This document shows positions 44,078 to 55,700 of a DNA stretch of 64,000 nucleotides, in pieces (the first letter of the stretch is position 1; the number at the start of each line of letters is the position of its first letter). The notes beneath the pieces were generated by a model. That model saw only the letters and a program-made list of their open reading frames with translations. It had not been told where the DNA came from and did no database searches. The position numbers were made by a program, and so were the translations under genes. This DNA comes from Nemertoderma westbladi (taxonomy: Eukaryota; Xenacoelomorpha; Nemertodermatida; Nemertodermatidae): NCBI GenBank assembly GCA_032718475.1, contig JAUCBJ010005785.1:1-64000 (forward strand), in the 5' to 3' direction.

Positions 44078-44495
44078 GTGAGTCGTAACTCGTAAAAATT
44101 CTATAAATTCCGTTATTCTTCGTTTATTATCAATAATATACAGTAATGAACTGGACTATTTCTAGAAGCACATCAGTTAACTCTACAAAGCACCTTCAAC
44201 CAACATAACCAACCAGCATTGCACCATAATTAATTAACAAACTATTTAAATACGTAACGAATTAATACAGAACGTGTACAAATCAATTTAGACATCTAAA
44301 ATAAATTGCATTACACTAACTCATATCGAGAATCATATCGCATGGGAATATATCCTGTTAGAAGACAACCATTTCTATTTTACACTGACTTTTACACCAC
44401 ATAATATAGAAATAAAGTAAGACATACGAAATAATTATATAAAATAAATATTATGGCCAATGAAATAAATAATCGTGCAATATAACATTTATCCG
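44078..44495. other. Downstream flank of GNPTAB, no coding segment
   Basis: AT-rich. AAATAAAT words just below 44475 on the plus strand complement poor minus-strand polyadenylation signals; nothing else is visible. Confidence 0.4.
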
Positions 44496-47400
44496 TCACA
44501 AACTATGGATTCTTCTTCGATTATAAAATGTAGGTAGAATATAGGCAGCAGTCTTGTGGAACCAAATCCGTAAATACGGTAGAACAATATAGGCCAGAAC
44601 GATAAGGAACATGATATTAATGCGAAACAATAACAGCTGTCTGTACTTGGACCATTCCCTTAGGTCGTCTACATAGAGGAATCTATTGCGGTAGTCAGCT
44701 GATAGTTCGAACGGGGATGGTTTGGGGTACAGAGTCTCTAGTAGATCCTTAACAATAGCCTTGACAACATGGGCATCAGCATGGTTGTGGTCGATGTTAT
44801 CGTTTAGGCATATAAACTTCTTCGGTCGTCTACGGATATCGTCCATCTGGTCAATGACCTTGGAGACGTTGCTACGGATCATTTTAAAGGCAACTTGTTC
44901 ATCGTCTGTTGTTTCAAACTTATATTTATTGCGGTTAGTGTAAGAAGTGGATTCGTTTATCTTATTAAGGAGAGGTTCGCATGATTGGAAGACTGCTCTG
45001 GTCACCTGAGGAAGGATTGGGTTGTAGTAGGTCTCCTCGGGTCTATGTGGGTATTCCTCTGGGTTGGTTTTGGTGCAGTTCGATATGATGTACTCCATGT
45101 TGGTCAGACTCCCCATGGTTAGAGGGAATGGGTAAAGTCTAACGGCGAGGACTCTTAACTCCCTGTCGGAAAGTACACCGGAGTCATCAGTGTCGAGGTC
45201 TTCGAAAATTTGAGAGAAATTTAGTTTCACTTTCGCTTCCATTAGGTAGTAATAGTAGGAGAAAGCGAATTGCATATCTTCAGAGTGTCGCAGCTTATGG
45301 GAGGATGTCTTGTGGAATTCCTCGGGGAATGTTTCGTGAAGTTCCTCGACTATATCTCTGTTCGCGAAGTGCGGCATATGTGCGGGAACTGATCGGGCCG
45401 CGTGTCCGAACGCTCGGTTGTACAACGAGTTCACGTAGAGCAAGGAATCACTGAAGCTATCCAGCAGTAACCGACCCCGCCCTCCACGAGTTCTGTACGA
45501 CTCCTTAAGAGCATCGCGTTTATATTTTTCCTCCACCAACGAATCATAAGTTCCCAGTTTCTCCCAAGGCAAACTCCCATAGTTCTCTACTAATTTTGTC
45601 TTCGTTATTTTTTCAACGTAATTTTCACTTAATGATAAAATATCTCTGCTCAATTTACTTTCAGTTTTATAAGAATCGTTAATTAGTGATGTATTTAATG
45701 ATTTACTTACATGATGTGATATGTTTGTATTTAAATTTAATGCACTTAATGATAATGGTATGATAGTCTCACTGTTATTGTTTACATTGAAATTGGAAGT
45801 GATAATTGATTGATATGGTGATAATAATGTGTTAAGGTAACGCGTGTATCCCAAACGAGTTAATTCCTCGTTCGCGTATTTAGTTTGCAGCTGTTTGACG
45901 TGGCGGAGTACCCCGTCGGGTAGACCCCGAGTGTCTAGGTAGTCTGGGAGACCCGAGGGAGCCCCACCCGCGTACAGCGAGCGGTTCACCTTGGGGCCCA
46001 GACTCCCGTCCGGGATGTCCGGGATACTGATGACGTCATCCGCGCCCATCTCCGTCTCCTTGGCGACCAGGAACTCCCCCCGCGAGGTATCGCAGACCAC
46101 GGACCACCTCGTCGCCACGGTTACGTTCCCCGCGTCCGCCGTTACCAGGAAGTCAACCCGAGTGGAGCCGACGTTGGCGTAGAGAACGACTGTCATCGAA
46201 CGGGAGGGAATGTTGACTCCGACGACTCTCACTATATCCCCGTTGCTATCGTAACTCGCTGTTACTACGGTAGCGTTCGCGTCTATGACATCATTGAGAT
46301 CGATGTAGAAGACGCCCCAACCGAGAGGCGCCACTTCCGGTTTCGTGACGTCATTGATGGTGAGTTTGTTTATTAAGTGGAGCTGTGGACCGCAGTCGCC
46401 GGCGTCGTAACCGCAGACCGGGCGGTTGCATGCGGGGTCGCAGTAGCGGTCCGCTACCCAGCCGTCGAAGCACCCGGGCGCGCACATTGAGTCCTCCGAG
46501 TGCGCGCCCGCGTAACCGCCGCGCCCAGGGCGCGCGCCCAGACAGTCGCCGCCGTCGTAGTCGCAACGCGAGCGGTTACAGACGGCATCGCAGTAGCCGT
46601 CGGCGAGCCAAGCCGCTGCGCAGCCCTCGGCGCAACTCGGGACCGGCCACGTCAGATACACGCGCTGCCCGCTGGAGGGCGCTAGGAAGTCGGACGGGCG
46701 GATCGGGGCCCCGAAGAAGACGTCGTCGTTGAGGTAGATGAAGTGGTTGGAGAGGCCGGGGATGCGGTGGAGGTTGGCCTCGATGGCGGGCGAGCTGAAG
46801 GTCGGGAGGTGGGAGCGGTTCGCGAAGATTTCCGCGTGAGTGACCAGGACGACCCGCGGGTGCTCCAGGTTCAACCAGTGCGGGATCTGGCCGTTGGTTA
46901 CCACGTAGACGCGACGCACCCACGGGGCGTAGCGAGCGACCGAGCGTAGCGAGTAGCGGAGTTCCTCGTTGTCCTGGAAGCGGTTGGACTCACTTCGATC
47001 GTCCGTCGGGAGCGCGTCGAGGTCCCAGACTAAACTCGCCGTGTTTATACGTCGGTCCCACTCGTGCGCGGTCACGAACGCGGATAGGTCCTCCGTGCGT
47101 GACGTCACCAAGGCGGCGTTCGCATGGACGATGACGTCAGCAGAGACCGGAAGTCCGTCGGCGCGGAGTCGGTTTCGGACCTGATCGGCCCGAGTCGTTA
47201 CGTTCTCTACGATAAACGCGTGGCTCAGTAGGACGCTGTGAGGCGCTAAATAGTTCGTGGTCACGTATCCCTGAGAGGCGTGCACCGCTGCACCGTTAAT
47301 ATCCACCGGTGAACTCATCGCTTTTAGTAAACTCGATTCCAACGCGAATTCCATGACGGTAATTTGGAATTGGAATTCCCCGGGGACGGTTTTGTTGTAC

Positions 47401-47870
47401 ATAGTCAACGCCGGCATAAACTGTTTGTATTTGAGTTGAAGTTCCGACAGTTTAATGTGGCCGGGGACGGCCGGTTGAAGAATCAGCATGTTTGTTGGGA
47501 TGCAATGCGAATAAGGACAGAGGGAGTCGGTTTGTTCCACTCCGTTCTGCTCGCGTTCCATAACGCGTCGCACTTTACGTAGTTCCACTAGCATCCGCGG
47601 ATCCGACCCGTTGACCCACGTGTAAACAACGTCAACCGGTAACGGACCCCCTATGTCGTCCCATACCGAACGATCAGCTATGTTGTCGCGGTAAACTTGG
47701 ATAATATAATCCCCACTGTTGTTACCCATATGCTGCAAAGATACATGAGATACGGAGAGGAAATACATTGCGGAAAAGGCAAACACAATGATTCCAGCGA
47801 ATATTAAATAAATACTGTAGCGACGAGATAAACATGAGTAGGTGTGTTTTTGTATAAGTTTATGTAGCAT
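44496..47870 (-). CDS. GNPTAB: GlcNAc-1-phosphotransferase alpha/beta subunit (GNPTAB), intronless
   Basis: The enzyme transfers GlcNAc-1-phosphate to mannoses of lysosomal hydrolases in the cis-Golgi, the first step of the mannose-6-phosphate tag. The frame is open from 47984 (1162 codons), but homology begins at the Met at 47870 (MLHKLIQKHTYSCLSRRYSI aligns with the human start), giving 1124 aa. Numbering in the longer frame: membrane anchor 58-78; Stealth block 1 PVDVVYTWVNGSDP (116-129); Stealth block 2 ELRYSLRSVARYAPWVRRVY to IYLNDDVFFG (about 338-432); two LNR/Notch repeats (451-481 and 501-531) with GYCDAVCN and RYCDPACN cores; an expected site-1-protease site RLLL|DSFSDSL after about residue 841; an EF-hand DLDTDDSGVLSDREL (929-943); second membrane segment about 1121-1141. 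The Asn-rich region 700-790 replaces the human spacer. Human GNPTAB has about 21 exons; here there are none. Confidence 0.95.
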   Translation of the reverse strand: MLHKLIQKHTYSCLSRRYSIYLIFAGIIVFAFSAMYFLSVSHVSLQHMGNNSGDYIIQVYRDNIADRSVWDDIGGPLPVDVVYTWVNGSDPRMLVELRKVRRVMEREQNGVEQTDSLCPYSHCIPTNMLILQPAVPGHIKLSELQLKYKQFMPALTMYNKTVPGEFQFQITVMEFALESSLLKAMSSPVDINGAAVHASQGYVTTNYLAPHSVLLSHAFIVENVTTRADQVRNRLRADGLPVSADVIVHANAALVTSRTEDLSAFVTAHEWDRRINTASLVWDLDALPTDDRSESNRFQDNEELRYSLRSVARYAPWVRRVYVVTNGQIPHWLNLEHPRVVLVTHAEIFANRSHLPTFSSPAIEANLHRIPGLSNHFIYLNDDVFFGAPIRPSDFLAPSSGQRVYLTWPVPSCAEGCAAAWLADGYCDAVCNRSRCDYDGGDCLGARPGRGGYAGAHSEDSMCAPGCFDGWVADRYCDPACNRPVCGYDAGDCGPQLHLINKLTINDVTKPEVAPLGWGVFYIDLNDVIDANATVVTASYDSNGDIVRVVGVNIPSRSMTVVLYANVGSTRVDFLVTADAGNVTVATRWSVVCDTSRGEFLVAKETEMGADDVISIPDIPDGSLGPKVNRSLYAGGAPSGLPDYLDTRGLPDGVLRHVKQLQTKYANEELTRLGYTRYLNTLLSPYQSIITSNFNVNNNSETIIPLSLSALNLNTNISHHVSKSLNTSLINDSYKTESKLSRDILSLSENYVEKITKTKLVENYGSLPWEKLGTYDSLVEEKYKRDALKESYRTRGGRGRLLLDSFSDSLLYVNSLYNRAFGHAARSVPAHMPHFANRDIVEELHETFPEEFHKTSSHKLRHSEDMQFAFSYYYYLMEAKVKLNFSQIFEDLDTDDSGVLSDRELRVLAVRLYPFPLTMGSLTNMEYIISNCTKTNPEEYPHRPEETYYNPILPQVTRAVFQSCEPLLNKINESTSYTNRNKYKFETTDDEQVAFKMIRSNVSKVIDQMDDIRRRPKKFICLNDNIDHNHADAHVVKAIVKDLLETLYPKPSPFELSADYRNRFLYVDDLREWSKYRQLLLFRINIMFLIVLAYIVLPYLRIWFHKTAAYILPTFYNRRRIHSL

Positions 47871-48842
47871 ATCGGTTGCAGAGTATCGATGCGAATTTCT
47901 GCTACCGTTACCGCCGCTACCAGTAATTATTTCCCAGCTTGTTAAACAGCGACATCGCTGTTCTATCCAACCGCGAATAAACATGGAGATTACCGGTAGC
48001 TGTGTTCGCTACTGTCTATTCCAGTATTCGGGCAGTCGGATTCGCGTGCTTCAAATCTAAAATTGCCAGACTTCGATGTGTCATTGTCAAACCCAATCCT
48101 GTCTTTATAATAATTATGATGTGTGAAGTACACCAAGTAAGTAAGCCCCTAAGCAGTAAGCACCGGAGTTTGGGACATTATACTGTTATAGGCCTACTGC
48201 ATGCATAGTGCAGTAGTGCATGAAGTTGAAGTACAGGTACCGGCAGACCAGTAGTGCTGGTATTGTGTTGGGTAGGGCGAGATCTACCTAGTTATGCCTA
48301 TTGCAGTATTGAAAAATTATTTACTTTCAATTTCGGTTAGTTTCAGTTATTGGTAATTGATCATTGTTAGTACCAGAATGCGTAATGTTGTAGCTTGTAG
48401 GTAAATCAGTACAAAACTAAATCACCTGTTTTAATGTTTAATCTAAGTGATTTTTACGGTGGAAAATTTGGGTCAATTAATTTTTTTATTTTTTCATTCC
48501 AGCAAATTCTAAATGCTGAAATGATGTTATATTTATATTCTTAAATTGTTACTTTTTCGCTCGAAAATACCCCAAATTCGTGAGAAATTTTCCCTACTGA
48601 AAAAGTAACGAATCTCGAATGGTACTTTGGGGAACACTGAGGCGATACAGGAAATAGGACTTTACATTAATATGCCAACGCGAGCCACGATTGGGCTCGC
48701 GCTGCAATCTCAGTAACTACAAACTAGTAGTACAGATACTGTCACATATCAGCGAATCTTTATATTATTATTGAAATTACACCATGGTTGTGGTAAAATT
48801 GGCAAACATCTCAGTACTTAAAAGTAATAAATAAAGTATATA
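47871..48842. other. GNPTAB 5' flank, possible divergent transcript start
   Basis: On the minus strand, 47871-47984 is an open extension of GNPTAB with an extra Met at 47984; its use is uncertain. On the plus strand, ATGATGTGTGAAGTACACCA is followed by a GTAAGT donor at 48137, so a short divergent exon is conceivable. No conserved protein is seen. Confidence 0.3.
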
Positions 48843-48978
48843 AAATAAATTAAAATTAATTAAACTAGTTAAGGAGCCTAGTATAGAAAATAAATTAAAA
48901 TTAATTAAACTAGTTAAGGAGCCTAGTATAGAAAATAAATTAAAATTAATTAAACTAGTTAAGGAGCCTAGTATAGAA
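48843..48978. repeat. 45-bp tandem repeat, three copies
   Basis: The unit contains AAATTAATTAAACTAGTTAA then GGAGCCTAGTATAGAA, period 45, with the three copies identical by eye. The last copy runs directly into LINE-derived sequence. Confidence 0.9.
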
Positions 48979-49480
48979 AATCTATCTACAAATTGAAAAC
49001 GGACGTTTGCTTAATGTACCGCGTAACGATAAATTATGCCAGCTCTGTAATGTCCAAGAAGTGGAGGATGAATACCACTTTGTACTTAAATGTCCGCTCT
49101 ATCATGATCTACGCATTACATTTTTGGCAGTAAGATATCATAGAAATCCTTCATTGGTCAATTTTCTTGAACTCCTCAGTCTGACGGCGGATTGCAAAAT
49201 TAAGCAGTTTGGTGTGTTTTTATACCACGCCTTTAAATTACGACTGGAGGCTAAAACCTAGTTAGTATTACGTGTGTTGAATGTTTGTGGTGTGAGTGAG
49301 AATGTGTTGGAAGTTCTACGGTTTAGATTGTTATTATATATATAATATATATTATGTTCCTACTTTATGTACTGGGTTCATCTATTTATTTATTTTCTAA
49401 ATGTATATGTACTCCGGTATTGTAGCGTGCAGTTGGTAATACTTTGCTCTCAACAATAGCCTTAATTGGCTTGTGATTAA
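48979..49480 (+). mobile_element. LINE 3' end with zinc-binding domain
   Basis: The plus-strand frame continues from about 48980 to 49261 and reads QIENGRLLNVPRNDKLCQLC, then EVEDEYHFVLKCPLYHDLR, the CxxC...H....C zinc-binding region found after the reverse transcriptase in several LINE clades. A TA-rich spacer and a tail with AATTGGCTTGTGATTAAAAA (about 49461-49480) probably represent its 3' end. It is a different family from the LINE at 30 kb, which lacks this motif. Confidence 0.7.
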
Positions 49481-50458
49481 AAATAAACAAACCAAGAAAT
49501 CCATCAGATTTAACAGCACTGCAAATCATTGAAACCATGTTATTGAAGTTTTGGAATGACTTCGAAATGACTAAAAACTACCGCGATTCAAAGAAAATTA
49601 TTTTTAATAATTACAGTATGTACTGTAGCAAGATTAAAGATTACTTCTTATAAATTGCATCATTACGTTTATTTTATTCACTTTGTATTTCTTAACAATA
49701 TTAGAAAGCCCGCAAGCTGGCTGGAAGGAGCCCGGGGGAAAAATAACTATGTCAGTCAGCAGTAAGTAAACTAAAATTGTCTAAACTGCAAGGCGTGAGG
49801 CTAGCTGACTTTGTGGCTCGCCCCACATAATAAAAAATGCAACTTAGCTACCACTAACAAAAATATATTATGAAGCAAATAATTTCATTATCAAGCACGT
49901 TTACAAGATATAAGATACGATTACCAAATATTTATAAAAAATTCCCATGATGGACAACCAGATAAATAACAACGATTAGAGCCAAATAACAAATTTAGTT
50001 TCCTTCTATAGGTATCGCCCCGTCGTCAAGCGGAATATCTCTTCCCAGTGAATCCTATGTGAATATGTAATATAGGTATTCCTGCTAAGTTAGGCAGTAG
50101 GCCAGAGCGGGCTCCTTAAATACATGCAACTACTGTATTATAGTGTAGATCAACTATAAAACATAGGCAAACCACAGTGAGTAACAACTGCAATAGGACA
50201 CAACACACTGCTTTGTGTAACTAAAATTCATTCTCCTGATCCACCCCTTAACATAGCAGAGTGAGTAACCTTATTGTAGATATACCCTTAGGAAGCACTG
50301 GGAGAGCAATCAGCTTATGGGGTAATACATTAGAAACCAACAGCTTATGTGTGAGTAAACATTGCCTTTCCTTATAGCCTACTAGTAAAACTTGGCAACC
50401 AACACGTTTTACTATGACTGTGTATAACATATTAAGCCATATTTCATCATGAACACCT
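49481..50458. other. No gene recognised
   Basis: Intergenic DNA without visible repeats or exons. Confidence 0.35.
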
Positions 50459-50561
50459 ATATTTATTATCCTGATATTTTGTTATTTTTCCGGAACAGGA
50501 AAGTTCCTGTTCCTCGGGTTAAAATAACCGGAAAATAACAAAATATCAGGGTAATAAATGT
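50459..50561. repeat. Hairpin of about 34-bp arms
   Basis: TTTATTATCCTGATATTTTG...TTTTTCCGG on the left is the inverse of CCGGAAAATAACAAAATATC AGGGTAATAAAT on the right, with GGAACAGGAAAGTTCCTGTT CC forming the tip. Related TGTTATTTTTTCC stretches occur at 52013-52095. Probably a very small fold-back element. Confidence 0.6.
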
Positions 50562-52697
50562 GTTGTTACCAACTAATCTCGGAAAAAATAACCAACTACA
50601 TCATGTTTATATCAAGAAGCCACTATTAATTTACAATATACCAAACCCATCCAGATACCCTAGATTTCTAAAAGGGTTTTGTTTGGGGGTAGAAATATAA
50701 AAATGGGGCTTGGAAATTTTGGGGGGAGACACTAATTACAAATTATTAAATAACACGAGCGGCCAAGGCATAAAATAAATAAATAACATGAGCGGGCCTA
50801 TGCCTAACAATTTCCCCCTGGCGGGTAAACTGGAATAAAGTAAAAAAAACAAATAAATATAATAGATTAAATAATAAAGTAATATAGAATAAATGATGGA
50901 AAATACTAGAATTTATTTCCATTCCACAGTATGTATAGGTAACACGATGATAGTGATGGGAGTCTACTCGGGACAGCTGAGAGCGTTACATCGTGTGGAA
51001 TTGGGTGAGACACAATGTAGACAGAACCATTCGTGTGAGAATAGGTGAATGTAGGCTTACCATACTGTATACGATGTACGAATTTAACTTAAGAATAAAC
51101 TTACGTATTTCAGTATATGAGAAAAAAGTAGAACATTTTGTTTCTCAATATTCTCTCAACCCTTTATTAACCTCGCTGAAGCTCGGTAAATAAAATGCCT
51201 CGAGAATAACGAAAAAAAGTTCTACTTTTTTTCCCATGTACCTAATAAATAATTATTTATTCTTAAATTGTTACTTTTGCGCCCGAATTTAGATCAAAAT
51301 CTGGAGAAAATATTTAACTTTTTTTCCTGGCGAAAAAAGTAAAATATAATATTTTTGGTGGAATTTCTTAAATTGTATTACCGTTGTACCGGTACCGTAC
51401 GTAGTTCTACAGCATTGTGCATGTGCAGTATGTAAACCTACGTTATTTACAACTGGTAGGTACAAGTCTGTCTGTCTGGTACGTTCGTCTTTACAGTAGA
51501 ATCGTAGAAACTGTAAGAGAATGTGTAGAGAATGGTATTCCTGCCATGATCAGGATGCTGCTGTCCATAATTGTCAAATACCGAAAGTAAAAGATCTCTG
51601 AGTAGGCTGAATTGAGTGTGCAATCTGAACTTGTAGTGTAGGCCTACCAGTACTGCATTTCCCGTTTAGTTTGCCAGTACCGGTACATTAAATTATTGCC
51701 CAATATGCTCTGTTCTGTAGGCGTACCGGTCAGGTAGGTTTTGTAGTTGCAAGGCAGTGATGTGATTGAGACATTAAAGGAAGCTGTGGTACCACTACCG
51801 GTACTGTACGATGCATGCAGTCAGTCTACCTACAATCTGAACTGAAAACATACCATAGGCCTACGATAGTCTTATTCTTATAACTTTCACTTTCACTCAT
51901 GTTAGTAAAGGTAACCGGTACCCTAAGCTAACTAATGTATTCACAACACGGCAAACAGGCATAAATATAATTTCAACATGCAGATTGCAGATACCGGAGT
52001 GTTGAAAAATAAATGTGTTATTTTTTCCTAGGACTAAAATAACACTATTTTTAGATAGGTTATCATTGCGATTGTGTTATTTTTTCCGGGATTGGTTGGT
52101 AACAACAGCTGTTATTTTACCATTGCTTTTAATTTCGCGACAAAATAATGTCAAAAAACTAAATATATCGAATACCACACATATAATCGATCTGAAATTT
52201 TGTAACGCGATTATGAACCACCAAAGCAATGTACTTGCAAAATTTCATCAAAATCGCCAGGCAGGAAGTGCCTGAACTTGGATAATTATCAGTCAGTGTT
52301 AAATATCCTGAGATTTTTACAGAAAGTATCCCTGAGATTCTTACAGTAAGTATCCCGCTGTCAAGCGGGCTCCTAATTACGTAAGTAAACATGGCTTAAA
52401 CAATGGCATTTACAGTATTTAACAAATTTGTATAATACTTTATATGCTGAGCGAGATAATTAGTTTACCCACAAATTCCGATCTAAGTCATTGTCGGTTT
52501 ATCTGAAGCGATTGGTTGAGTTGACGTTCAATATGGTTAAGATCGAAATTTCTGGGCAAAAACCTCAAACGTTGACATACCTAAGGTAGCTCAGCCTAAG
52601 GCTGTATCATCTACTGTACAGTATTTGCTCAAGTATTACTTTTAATATTTTATATTCTGCATCCACTTAAACTAATATAAATATATTGTTATTTCAG
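50562..52697. other. No gene recognised
   Basis: AT-rich intergenic or intronic DNA. AAAAAGTTCTACTTTTTTTC (51210) and ATTCTTAAATTGTTACTTTT (51262) recur in part at 48.54 kb and, inverted, at 42.9 kb, so a third low-copy dispersed repeat is present. ACCGGTAC words are common at 51.4-52.0 kb. Confidence 0.4.
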
Positions 52698-52791
52698 GCA
52701 TTCTATTTATTAGTACGGCGCGTCGTTAAAGTTGCTAACAAAATCCTCGACTCTGATGGAGAGCGTTCTTTACTATCTGAGCACACAATTG
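52698..52791 (+). CDS. Short internal exon of an unknown gene
   Basis: The exon follows the acceptor TTGTTATTTCAG and ends ACACAATTG|GTAGGT. Only one frame is open: AFYLLVRRVVKVANKILDSD and GERSLLSEHTI, phase 0 at the start and phase 1 at the end. The basic-amphipathic composition and the frame make it a believable coding exon, although no family was recognised. The donor site is the starting point of the 31-bp array that follows. If the array lies in the intron, a phase-compatible short terminal exon could be ACCTACAGTATCTGAGCAGC to a TAA at 59291, after CATTTTGCAACAG and with AATAAA overlapping the stop; this is tentative. Confidence 0.5.
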
Positions 52792-55700
52792 GTAGGTTTA
52801 TTATGAGGCAGACACACAATTGGTAGGTTTATTATGAGGCAGACACACAATTGGTATGTTTATTATGAGGCAGACACACAATTAGTAGGTTTATTATGAG
52901 GCAGACACACAATTGGTAGGTTTATTATGAGGCAGACACACAATTGGTATGTTTATTATGAGGCAGACACACAATTGGTAGGTTTATTATGAGGCAGACA
53001 CACAATTAGTAGGTTTATTATGAGGCAGACACACAATTGGTATGTTTATTATGAGGCAGACACACAATAGGTAGGTTTATTATGAGGCAGACACACAATT
53101 GATAGGTTTATTATGAGGCAGACACACAATTGGAAGGTTTATTATGAGGCAGACACACAATTGGTATGTTTATTATGAGGCAGACACACAATAGGTAGGT
53201 TTATTATGAGGCAGACACACAATTGATAGGTTTATTATGAGGCAGACACACAATTGGAAGGTTTATTATGAGGCAGACACACAATTGGTAGGTTTATTAT
53301 GAGGCAGACACACAATTAGTAGGTTTATTATGAGGCAGACACACAATTGGTATGTTTATTATGAGGCAGACACACAATTGATAGGTTTATTATGAGGCAG
53401 ACACACAATTGGAAGGTTTATTATGAGGCAGACACACAATTGGTAGGTTTATTATGAGGCAGACACACAATTGGTAGGTTTATTATGAGGCAGACACACA
53501 ATTGGTATGTTTATTATGAGGCAGACACACAATTAGTAGGTTTATTATGAGGCAGACACACAATTGGTATGTTTATTATGAGGCAGACACACAATTGGTA
53601 GGTTTATTATGAGGCAGACACACAATTGGTAGGTTTATTATGAGGCAGACACACAATTGGTAGGTTTATTATGAGGCAGACACACAATTGGTAGGTTTAT
53701 TATGAGGCAGACACACAATTAGTAGGTTTATTATGAGGCAGACACACAATTGGTATGTTTATTATGAGGCAGACACACAATTGATAGGTTTATTATGAGG
53801 CAGACACACAATTGGAAGGTTTATTATGAGGCAGACACACAATTGGTAGGTTTATTATGAGGCAGACACACAATTGGAAGGTTTATTATGAGGCAGACAC
53901 ACAATTGGTAGGTTTATTATGAGGCAGACACACAATTGGTAGGTTTATTATGAGGCAGACACACAATTGGTAGGTTTATTATGAGGCAGACACACAATTG
54001 GTATGTTTATTATGAGGCAGACACACAATTGGTAGGTTTATTATGAGGCAGACACACAATTGGTAGGTTTATTATGAGGCAGACACACAATTGGTAGGTT
54101 TATTATGAGGCAGACACACAATTGGTAGGTTTATTATGAGGCAGACACACAATTGGTAGGTTTATTATGAGGCAGACACACAATTGGTATGTTTATTATG
54201 AGGCAGACACACAATTAGTAGGTTTATTATGAGGCAGACACACAATTGGTAGGTTTATTATGAGGCAGACACACAATAGGTAGGTTTATTATGAGGCAGA
54301 CACACAATTGGTATGTTTATTATGAGGCAGACACACAATTAGTAGGTTTATTATGAGGCAGACACACAATTGTTAGGTTTATTATGAGGCAGACACACAA
54401 TTGGTATGTTTATTATGAGGCAGACACACAATTGATAGGTTTATTATGAGGCAGACACACAATTGGAAGGTTTATTATGAGGCAGACACACAATTGGTAG
54501 GTTTATTATGAGGCAGACACACAATTGGTAGGTTTATTATGAGGCAGACACACAATTGGTATGTTTATTATGAGGCAGACACACAATTAGTAGGTTTATT
54601 ATGAGGCAGACACACAATAGGTAGGTTTATTATGAGGCAGACACACAATTGGTAGGTTTATTATGAGGCAGACACACAATTGATAGGTTTATTATGAGGC
54701 AGACACACAATTGGAAGGTTTATTATGAGGCAGACACACAATTGGTAGGTTTATTATGAGGCAGACACACAATTGGTAGGTTTATTATGAGGCAGACACA
54801 CAATTGGTATGTTTATTATGAGGCAGACACACAATTAGTAGGTTTATTATGAGGCAGACACACAATTGGTAGGTTTATTATGAGGCAGACACACAATAGG
54901 TAGGTTTATTATGAGGCAGACACACAATTGGTATGTTTATTATGAGGAAGACACACAATTGGTAGGTTTATTATGAGGCAGACACACAATTGGTATGTTT
55001 AATATGGGGCAGACACACAATTGCTAGGTTTATTATGAGGCAGACACACAATTGTTAGGTTTATTATGAGGCAGACACACAATTGGTAGGTTTATTATGA
55101 GGCAGACACACAATTGGTAGGTTTATTATGAGGCAGACACACGATTGGTAGGTTTATTATGAGGCAGACACACAATTGGTAGGTTTATTGTGAGGCAGAC
55201 ACACAATTGTTAGGTTTATTATGAGGCAGACACACAATTGCTAGGTTTATTATGAGGCAGACACACAATTGGTAGGTTTATTGTGAGGCAGACACACAAT
55301 TGGTATGTTTATTATGAGGCAGACACACAATTGGTAGGTTTATTATGAGGCAGACATACAATTGGTAGGTTTATTGTGAGGCAGACACACAATTGGTATG
55401 TTTGTTATGAGGCAGACACACAATTGGTAGGTTTATTATGAGGCAGACACACAATTGGTAGGTTTATTATGAGGCAGGCTCACAATTGGTAGGTTTATTA
55501 TGAGTCAGACACACAATTGGTAGGTTTATTATGAGGCAGACACACAATTGGTAGGTTTATTATGAGGCAGACACACAATTGTTAGGTTTATTATGAGGCA
55601 GACACACTATAGGTAGTTTTATTATGAGGCAGACACACAATTGGTAGGTTTATTATGAGGCAGACACACAATTGTTAGTTTTATTATGAGGCAGACACAC

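Noticed and set aside
46351-47014. GC-rich Arg-rich ORFs on both strands inside GNPTAB
   Set aside because: Shadow frames of the LNR/Stealth coding region.
48116-48136. Seven-codon start exon MMCEVHQ with GTAAGT donor opposite GNPTAB
   Set aside because: Possible divergent transcript, but too short to support; kept only as a note in the flank entry.
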